A stretch of DNA of 64,000 nucleotides from Ascidia mentula (taxonomy: Eukaryota; Chordata; Ascidiacea; Phlebobranchia; Ascidiidae): contig OX387199.1 in the NCBI GenBank assembly GCA_947561715.1, forward strand, positions 23,108,988-23,172,987. The letters are read 5' to 3'. The notes beneath the pieces were generated by a model. The model was not told the origin of the DNA. It worked only from the letters and a program-made list of their open reading frames with translations, and did not search any database. A program made the position numbers and the translations under genes. Positions 57,170 through 64,000 of the stretch are shown here, piece after piece (the first letter of the stretch is position 1; each line of letters opens with the position of its first letter).

Positions 57170-60100
57170 GGTTGTTGGTGCTTGAATGGGTTTGGCTCGT
57201 TCGTCAATGTTGGGGGAATTCCCTATAATCTTCTTAGTATTGTGTATGTAGTTTATTGTGCAAAGGGGAAACGCTGCTACGCGGGCAGCCTTAGCGTCCT
57301 GTACTAAACGCGGTAATATTGGACGCCATCCGTTGAGAAATAACGCAGTAACGTTCGAACTGGCGGTTTGGACAACTTGTATGCAAATGCAGCAAATTAG
57401 CTGTCAGTCCTTTCCTTGCTCGATCAGCGCCTGGCAAAACCCGTACGACGCCCATGCGTGCGGAGCTGACGTTCAAATGGTAGCCGAAACATACATTACC
57501 CCTCTATAATTTTCAACGTACAGCGAAACCACTAAAAGAGTAAACTTAACTTAATTTACATATTCCCGAGCCCCACACAATAGGTTTGTCGACGTCACGC
57601 GACCTAATGATGCGTGGCGCTTAACACAGGCCGGCTTTTGCTTGTTGTCTACGCAATTGTGTTATTGTAGGCTACACGTTTTGAATAACCAACAATTATA
57701 TTTAAAGCATTTTTTTCGAGGGGTGAATATTTCAAATGTTATTTGAACAAATGGTTGCAAAAGTTTAGAAATTAACGACGGTTAAAAGCATTCAATTCCA
57801 AAAGTAAAGAGATTTGCCGGAGGCATTATGTCCAAACTTGCTGTATTGAAGCCAGTGTAAAACGTAAAGAAAGTATTCTCCTTTTTCTCATCACCGGCTA
57901 TCTTGCGTTGCAGAGGTAATGTTTGTAAACGCAAAAACTGAGATTGTTTTGTCAGATTAACTGATTCGGGATCACGTTTTTCCCACTGCTCAATTAAAAT
58001 TCCGTTCGGCTGAACTTTGCGCACAATCCTGTTCGTGTAATTGAGCTAAACAAACGTGCACAACCCTTCCCTCTAAAACAAACAACGCGTTCCGTATCCT
58101 TTGTTGTATTTGACAAGCTGGTGTGACGTCACATTCAGTATTGTGTCGTACGCCTGTGGCTAAGTTCCAGTTAAAATGATGTTGTTCGTGCGGGGTCAGC
58201 ATTTCACGCTGTAGCAGCCGGATATGTGGATGCTGTAGTTACCTGCACGTTTCCTATAACAGTCACGCGACATCACGCTACATTTCATTGGAATATTCGA
58301 ACAAATCGGGCTGAGCAATGGTTTGAACAATCCCCGTATGTTACAACTTACTATTCAATAATTCGTATGTTCGAAGTTCTCCAGACGCCCCGGGCAAAAG
58401 CTTGTTTCGTGCTCATTCAAGCGTGACACACTGACTAACTTTTATCAATCGGGACCCGCGGCGTGGGCTTTTGTGACGTCAGTTCTTGTAAACTACGGGC
58501 GTCCATCTCCGCTTAACCCAACACCGCGTTTCTCTTTATTACTTGTGTTATGTGGGCGTATTAAGGCTGTAATAAGCAGTAAAGCGTTTTAGTAACGCAA
58601 CAAGACACACGCGTGATACCATCAGCTCGCATTACGCAAACATTGGTGACGTCATCGGTAGCGTTTCCCCCAAAACGACTTGTGTTGTTTTCCGCCCTAA
58701 CAATGTTCTCCGCCAGAAACGCGATTTTAGCGCGCTGGACGACGGTTTTAACATCACGGTTGCAAAGTATGGCAACGCAAGGTACATTGCTTCTTGCAAT
58801 GTTTATGTAAATAGTTTTTCGCTTTTGTTGCGCTTCTATTACCATTATGTAAAAATATCGCGTCGTGGTGCATTTTTCTTTTCTTTCTTTATTGTGTTGT
58901 ACAATCGATTGTTCGCGATTTTTGATTGTTCACATAAAACCCATCTTTTTCACTTCCAATTTTCTTTTTCTCACAACGGTTGGTGACGTTAGTGTTTCCA
59001 AGCATTTCTGTTTTTCTTGATTTTGTCTCAAACTTTTTCTTCTCCAAGACACAAAAGTAAATATTGACATTTAATAATTTGGTTGTTTTTCATCAAGAGG
59101 AACTTGCAGTCTATCCACTGACAAACAGTGTTTATGTGAGAATAAAGCTAAAGTGCGTGAAGTGCGTGTGAATTTATGGCTGGAACGCAAAACGTGTACG
59201 AAGTTATCTTGCTTCGTGCAACGCGTGAACACATTCCGTCCAAATTATGCAAAGCAGTACCGATAAACCCGTGCTTGCGTGCAAGTAAAAGCGTCTTGCA
59301 TCGGAAATACATTCAACGTTTCCACACAAACCTATAAGAAACCTTGCATAGTTTAACCCTAAGCTACATCGACTATTCATCAGAAAATTTTTCATGAAAC
59401 TTGTGTTTCGATAACTGGACAGCATCAAACAATATTGTGGGGAAAATAAATGTGCTTTTCCTTTTCAAAAGTATTTTAAATCCAAATCTCTGCTGTATTT
59501 GGGGCAAACGGATACTGTTTTCTACTCGGAACATTTTGGTCTCATTTTACCAGTTGTCCGGTACGCAAAACCTTTTGGATCTAATATAAATCTCAACCCT
59601 CCCAAAAAATCACTCGCGAAGAACAAACAGAGTTTTGTGACGTCACTATGCAACATTGGAAAGCCAACCGATTTATTTGTTTATTCATTGGAGAAATTGT
59701 GTTTTCAGATATTCAACAAATTTCCACAGACTCTATACATAATAATGGAAAGGTTTTTACGAGACATTGGTCCAGGGGTGTCAGCTTGGTTGGTGCAACT
59801 TGAATCCCCACATTTTACCAAAACCAGTTTTTATGTTGTTGTGGTAAAATCCATTTCAGTTCCAGACTTGCACAAAAAGAAAACTATTCAATACAATTAA
59901 AATAATTACATTATATGACGTCAAAGGTGATTGGTTTTTTCCATTTAAATACAGGCCTGGTTTACAGGGGATGTGGCATTTCAGCAATCCCACTGGCCTT
60001 GTCGCAAATTAACATGTAAGCTACTATTGAATGGATTCATTTGCATACTAAACAGCGGGACGCCATACATGACGAGTGTTCGAATAACTCATCGGACAAT

Positions 60101-61128
60101 TCCACGGAGACCACATTGGTCTATGTGGTAAATTTAACTAACATCAAAAATGTAATAGACAAATTTTCCAAGAATGGTATCGAAAATATTAAACAAAGTA
60201 CTTGAAGCAGACCTATCTGCCCTCGCAGATGCTGTTGTTCTTTGCTTTCGACAAACATGCGTTGTTTCAACCAATAATTAATATTGGTGACAAGTCAGCA
60301 AGCGAATCTTGAACTTATATAACTTTAACCCATAAATACCCAGATTTCGGCGGTTAATGAGGAAATACAGGCGTGAAGAACGTTTGACCTCCACGAACCT
60401 TTAATCTTGTATGACGTATCTTATCTGACATTCCAGTCAGGTTAAAACGCTTCGTGTTTCCATTCTAAGCACGAATGCGATGCGCACAAATTGTTCAACA
60501 CCATTCACATTCACACAAAAAAAATGAAGTCCAGAAGATGAATATTGACGAGACATTTAGAAATCGCTAACAATCACATTCGGTCTGACAGTTAAAGATA
60601 TTCTAAACTTTGTATGATTTACTGTTGGGAATTTATTGGAAAAATTCTTGTGTCAAGAAGAAAATATTGTCACACTAAGAGGTGGAGAGGTTTGGATTGA
60701 GCAAAGTACATTAAAGTGATGTTAGGGTCATGACTGGTACATGATGTACGGTATGGCTTCACAACGGCTTCCAACCGCGTCTTCAAAAGGATTAAATCTT
60801 GACTTGTTTACAATCCTATATTGGTCACGTGACACACCAGGGGTACTGTAAACAAAACCCACCCGCCCCAGAAAACTATGCTGCGAAAAGGACTAAGAGA
60901 GTTTGTGGATATCACGAACCTATCCGAGGGGGTTTCCCTCGGCGTTGGTCGTGCTCCGAACTTCCCGACGATGTTGGAACTTCGATTCGTTGCAGACAAT
61001 TTATGGCGAAAAGTCGCGCGCTCTGTTGTTATGCAACCCAACAGGAGACCATTGTGAGGTCACCTATGGCCGCGGTAAACATTCCTCCATGACCCATGCG
61101 AAGGATGACAACCCGTGAATCTATTGCA
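57170..61128. other. Subtelomeric sequence between the Regnase gene and the telomere
   Basis: About 4 kb without a supportable gene. Short frames lack homology I recognise. The last 300 bp before the telomere (about 60800-61128) is more GC-rich than the rest and contains no visible repeat of other parts of the window. The first part should hold the Regnase 3' UTR. Confidence 0.45.
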
Positions 61129-64000
61129 AGGGTTAGAGTTAGGGTTAGGGTTAGGGTTAGGGTTAGGGTGAGGGTTAGGGTGAGGGTTAGGGTTAGGGTT
61201 AGGGTTATGGTTAGGGTTAGGGTTAGGGTTAGGGTTAGGGTTAGGGTTAGGGTTAGGGTTAGGGTTAGGGTTAGGGTTAGGGTTATGTTAGGGTTAGGGT
61301 TAGGGTTAGGGTTAGGGTTAGGGTTAGGGTTAGGGTTAGGGTTAGGGTTAGGGTTAGGGTTAGGGTTAGGGTTAGGGTTAGGGTTAGGGTTAGGGTTAGG
61401 GTTAGGGTTAGGGTTAGGGTTAGGGTTAGGGTTAGGGTTAGGGTTAGGGTTAGGGTTAGGGTTAGGGTTAGGGTTAGGGTTAGGGTTAGGGTTAGGGTTA
61501 GGGTTAGGGTTAGGGTTAGGGTTAGGGTTAGGGTTAGGGTTAGGGTTAGGGTTAGGGTTAGGGTTAGGGTTAGGGTTAGGGTTAGGGTTAGGGTTAGGGT
61601 TAGGGTTAGGGTTAGGGTTAGGGTTAGGGTTAGGGTTAGGGTTAGGGTTAGGGTTAGGGTTAGGGTTAGGGTTAGGGTTAGGGTTAGGGTTAGGGTTAGG
61701 GTTAGGGTTAGGGTTAGGGTTAGGGTTAGGGTTAGGGTTAGGGTTAGGGTTAGGGTTAGGGTTAGGGTTAGGGTTAGGGTTAGGGTTAGGGTTAGGGTTA
61801 GGGTTAGGGTTAGGGTTAGGGTTAGGGTTAGGGTTAGGGTTAGGGTTAGGGTTAGGGTTAGGGTTAGGGTTAGGGTTAGGGTTAGGGTTAGGGTTAGGGT
61901 TAGGGTTAGGGTTAGGGTTAGGGTTAGGGTTAGGGTTAGGGTTAGGGTTAGGGTTAGGGTTAGGGTTAGGGTTAGGGTTAGGGTTAGGGTTAGGGTTAGG
62001 GTTAGGGTTAGGGTTAGGGTTAGGGTTAGGGTTAGGGTTAGGGTTAGGGTTAGGGTTAGGGTTAGGGTTAGGGTTAGGGTTAGGGTTAGGGTTAGGGTTA
62101 GGGTTAGGGTTAGGGTTAGGGTTAGGGTTAGGGTTAGGGTTAGGGTTAGGGTTAGGGTTAGGGTTAGGGTTAGGGTTAGGGTTAGGGTTAGGGTTAGGGT
62201 TAGGGTTAGGGTTAGGGTTAGGGTTAGGGTTAGGGTTAGGGTTAGGGTTAGGGTTAGGGTTAGGGTTAGGGTTAGGGTTAGGGTTAGGGTTAGGGTTAGG
62301 GTTAGGGTTAGGGTTAGGGTTAGGGTTAGGGTTAGGGTTAGGGTTAGGGTTAGGGTTAGGGTTAGGGTTAGGGTTAGGGTTAGGGTTAGGGTTAGGGTTA
62401 GGGTTAGGGTTAGGGTTAGGGTTAGGGTTAGGGTTAGGGTTAGGGTTAGGGTTAGGGTTAGGGTTAGGGTTAGGGTTAGGGTTAGGGTTAGGGTTAGGGT
62501 TAGGGTTAGGGTTAGGGTTAGGGTTAGGGTTAGGGTTAGGGTTAGGGTTAGGGTTAGGGTTAGGGTTAGGGTTAGGGTTAGGGTTAGGGTTAGGGTTAGG
62601 GTTAGGGTTAGGGTTAGGGTTAGGGTTAGGGTTAGGGTTAGGGTTAGGGTTAGGGTTAGGGTTAGGGTTAGGGTTAGGGTTAGGGTTAGGGTTAGGGTTA
62701 GGGTTAGGGTTAGGGTTAGGGTTAGGGTTAGGGTTAGGGTTAGGGTTAGGGTTAGGGTTAGGGTTAGGGTTAGGGTTAGGGTTAGGGTTAGGGTTAGGGT
62801 TAGGGTTAGGGTTAGGGTTAGGGTTAGGGTTAGGGTTAGGGTTAGGGTTAGGGTTAGGGTTAGGGTTAGGGTTAGGGTTAGGGTTAGGGTTAGGGTTAGG
62901 GTTAGGGTTAGGGTTAGGGTTAGGGTTAGGGTTAGGGTTAGGGTTAGGGTTAGGGTTAGGGTTAGGGTTAGGGTTAGGGTTAGGGTTAGGGTTAGGGTTA
63001 GGGTTAGGGTTAGGGTTAGGGTTAGGGTTAGGGTTAGGGTTAGGGTTAGGGTTAGGGTTAGGGTTAGGGTTAGGGTTAGGGTTAGGGTTAGGGTTAGGGT
63101 TAGGGTTAGGGTTAGGGTTAGGGTTAGGGTTAGGGTTAGGGTTAGGGTTAGGGTTAGGGTTAGGGTTAGGGTTAGGGTTAGGGTTAGGGTTAGGGTTAGG
63201 GTTAGGGTTAGGGTTAGGGTTAGGGTTAGGGTTAGGGTTAGGGTTAGGGTTAGGGTTAGGGTTAGGGTTAGGGTTAGGGTTAGGGTTAGGGTTAGGGTTA
63301 GGGTTAGGGTTAGGGTTAGGGTTAGGGTTAGGGTTAGGGTTAGGGTTAGGGTTAGGGTTAGGGTTAGGGTTAGGGTTAGGGTTAGGGTTAGGGTTAGGGT
63401 TAGGGTTAGGGTTAGGGTTAGGGTTAGGGTTAGGGTTAGGGTTAGGGTTAGGGTTAGGGTTAGGGTTAGGGTTAGGGTTAGGGTTAGGGTTAGGGTTAGG
63501 GTTAGGGTTAGGGTTAGGGTTAGGGTTAGGGTTAGGGTTAGGGTTAGGGTTAGGGTTAGGGTTAGGGTTAGGGTTAGGGTTAGGGTTAGGGTTAGGGTTA
63601 GGGTTAGGGTTAGGGTTAGGGTTAGGGTTAGGGTTAGGGTTAGGGTTAGGGTTAGGGTTAGGGAGGGTTAGGGTTAGGGTTAGGGTTAGGGTTAGGGTTA
63701 GGGTTAGGGTTAGGGTTAGGGTTAGGGTTAGGGTTAGGGTTAGGGTTAGGGTTAGGGTTAGGGTTAGGGTTAGGGTTAGGGTTAGGGTTAGGGTTAGGGT
63801 TAGGGTTAGGGTTAGGGGTTAGGGTTAGGGTTAGGGGGTTAGGGTTAGGGTTAGGGTTAGGTTAGGGTTAGGGTTAGGGTTAGGGTTAGGGTTAGGGTTA
63901 GGGTTAGGGTTAGGGTTAGGGTTAGGGTTAGGGTTAGGGTTAGGGTTAGAGGGGTTAGGGTTAGGGTTAGGGTTAGGGTTAGGGTTAGGGTTAGGGTTAG
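61129..64000 (+). repeat. Telomeric TTAGGG array
   Basis: About 2.87 kb of TTAGGG, G-rich strand pointing right, as expected at a right chromosome end. The first 160 bp carry variants (TTAGAG, GTGAGGG, TTATGG, a deleted unit near 61285). A long homogeneous core follows to about 63660. The last 340 bp again hold irregular units (extra or missing G, GAGGG). The array is cut by the window edge. Confidence 0.98.

Noticed and set aside
59499-59900. 133-codon frame in the subtelomere
   Set aside because: There is no recognisable domain, no splice context and composition like the surrounding non-coding DNA.
61096-63822. 908-codon frame in the telomere
   Set aside because: It is a translation of TTAGGG repeats only.

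Overview
The window looks like the right-hand end of a chromosome from a small-genome chordate, most likely an ascidian of the Ciona type (inference). The reasons are: compact genes with many introns, several introns of only about 60 bp, orthologues of chordate or bilaterian genes (RDHE2-type SDR, capping enzyme, frizzled, DAPP1, Regnase), an AT-rich non-coding background, possible spliced-leader acceptor sites just upstream of several start codons, and about 2.9 kb of TTAGGG repeats running in the terminal direction to the last base.

Layout. 1-4.5 kb (minus strand): two tandem short-chain dehydrogenase genes of the SDR16C family, one complete with seven exons and one represented only by its first exon. 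5.25-8.7 kb: a large foldback element with arms of about 475 bp, enclosing decayed LINE reverse transcriptase. 9.1-13.4 kb (plus): mRNA-capping enzyme in 15 exons. 13.5-13.75 kb: a possible small gene. 15.3-17.3 kb (plus): ribosomal protein L24. 17.29-20.80 kb: a 30-bp satellite of about 117 units that starts just after the L24 stop codon. 22.4-22.9 kb: a hAT-like MITE with an 8-bp target duplication.

23.5-26.4 kb: two mitochondrial ribosomal protein genes, MRPS15 (plus) and MRPL19 (minus), tail to tail with 5 bp between their stop codons. 27.0-31.1 kb (minus): two intronless genes, ECD and then mitochondrial acetyl-CoA synthetase, 157 bp apart and possibly one operon. 32.9-37.9 kb (minus): a nine-exon frizzled receptor. 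42.2-44.6 kb (minus): the SH2-PH adaptor DAPP1. 44.6-53.4 kb: a gene-poor interval. 53.4-57.2 kb (plus): a Regnase (ZC3H12) endoribonuclease in eight exons. 57.2-61.1 kb: subtelomeric sequence without a recognisable gene. 61.1-64.0 kb: telomere.

The genes do not form a single pathway, but themes recur. L24, MRPS15 and MRPL19 belong to cytosolic and mitochondrial translation. Capping enzyme and Regnase act on mRNA at its birth and decay, and ECD is linked in other animals to splicing and protein-complex assembly. Frizzled and DAPP1 are signalling proteins. Exon boundaries were set by reading GT/GC...AG signals, codon phase and family conservation by eye, with no transcript data. The most unusual features are the length-invariant satellite abutting L24, the tail-to-tail mitoribosomal pair, the candidate ECD-acetyl-CoA synthetase operon, hammerhead-like ribozyme cores in dispersed repeats, and the foldback element.
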